Source: Lingula anatina (taxonomy: Eukaryota; Brachiopoda; Lingulata; Lingulida; Lingulidae). Taken from it: a stretch of DNA of 64,000 nt. A program made the position numbers and the translations under genes. The DNA lies in the NCBI RefSeq assembly GCF_001039355.2, contig NW_019775851.1:58920-122919 (forward strand). Direction: 5' to 3'. Shown here one piece after another: positions 63,617 through 64,000 of the stretch (position 1 is its first letter; each line of letters opens with the position of its first letter). The notes below the pieces were generated by a model that ran no database searches, had not been told where the DNA came from, and worked only from the letters and a program-made list of their open reading frames with translations.

Positions 63617-64000
63617 CTGTTGTGAAAAGTAGATCTGGAATAGATGAGGTCAAAGTCAGAGTAAAGAGGAAACTTCAAGAGGACATACCCTGTGTAAGGT
63701 CAGGCCATGGTTAGTTTGTGACATTGAATTTTTCACCCAAGTCAACAGCCATGCTATAAACACTACTTTCTTTTTAATCTCACATATTGTTATTCATTCT
63801 TAAACTGTTGTGGCATGGAAATAATTTTTTTTTCAATTTGCACGAACTAGGATGCTGGATTTGGTTGAAATTAGCAACTCTTAAAATAATTTGGCACCCA
63901 ATTTGAAATTGGTGAAAATCACTTTCAAACATATTTATTTAATGGCTGTCACAGACTTCTGAGGTGACGGTACATTTTGGTGCTTTTGGGGGGGGGGGGG

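Noticed and set aside
63988-64000. Poly-G at the right edge of the window
   Set aside because: A short homopolymer at the cut edge; nothing can be concluded.

Overview
This is AT-rich, intron-containing animal genomic DNA. The identifiable host genes are bilaterian (TIS11/ZFP36, THADA, MAK16, ADISSP/C20orf27, attractin). Short introns, a dense mix of LINE, Tc1, PIF/Harbinger and MITE-like elements, and heavy sequence polymorphism suggest a marine invertebrate such as a hemichordate, echinoderm, amphioxus or lophotrochozoan. I cannot fix the phylum from the sequence. Seven single 'n' characters (12436, 14788, 29390, 30349, 32132, 47727, 59965) mark contig joins of unknown size, and several are flanked by near-identical sequence.

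Layout. (1) 0.5-2.1 kb, minus strand: a complete two-exon TIS11/ZFP36-type mRNA-decay factor with a recognisable promoter. (2) 2.1-38 kb: a gene-poor block of mobile elements. It contains LINE pieces, a Tc1/mariner element with both ends, a PIF/Harbinger element carrying a decayed transposase and a MADF-BESS gene, a second Harbinger remnant split by a LINE, several MITEs, and two redundant contigs that look like the other haplotype. (3) 38.2-44.6 kb, plus strand: eight exons matching the N-terminal part of THADA, with a LINE and two inverted-repeat elements in introns. The rest of THADA is not found. (4) 48.5-52.5 kb, minus strand: a complete ten-exon MAK16. (5) 52.7-57.4 kb, plus strand: a four-exon ADISSP (C20orf27) gene, head to head with MAK16 across about 225 bp. 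(6) 61.2-63.6 kb, minus strand: the last five exons of an attractin-family receptor, running off the right edge; its 3' end converges on ADISSP.

The host genes do not form one pathway. TIS11 acts in mRNA decay, THADA in tRNA modification, MAK16 in 60S ribosome assembly, ADISSP is a small protein reported as a secreted signal, and attractin is a membrane glycoprotein. Their order is of interest: in human, ZFP36L2 lies next to THADA (2p21), and ADISSP and ATRN lie in the same band (20p13), so two ancient linkages may meet here. No CRISPR, operon or bacterial system is present. The most unusual structures are the 9/11-bp phased GAAT arrays near both ends of the Harbinger element and the filled/empty-site pairs that document recent MITE insertions.
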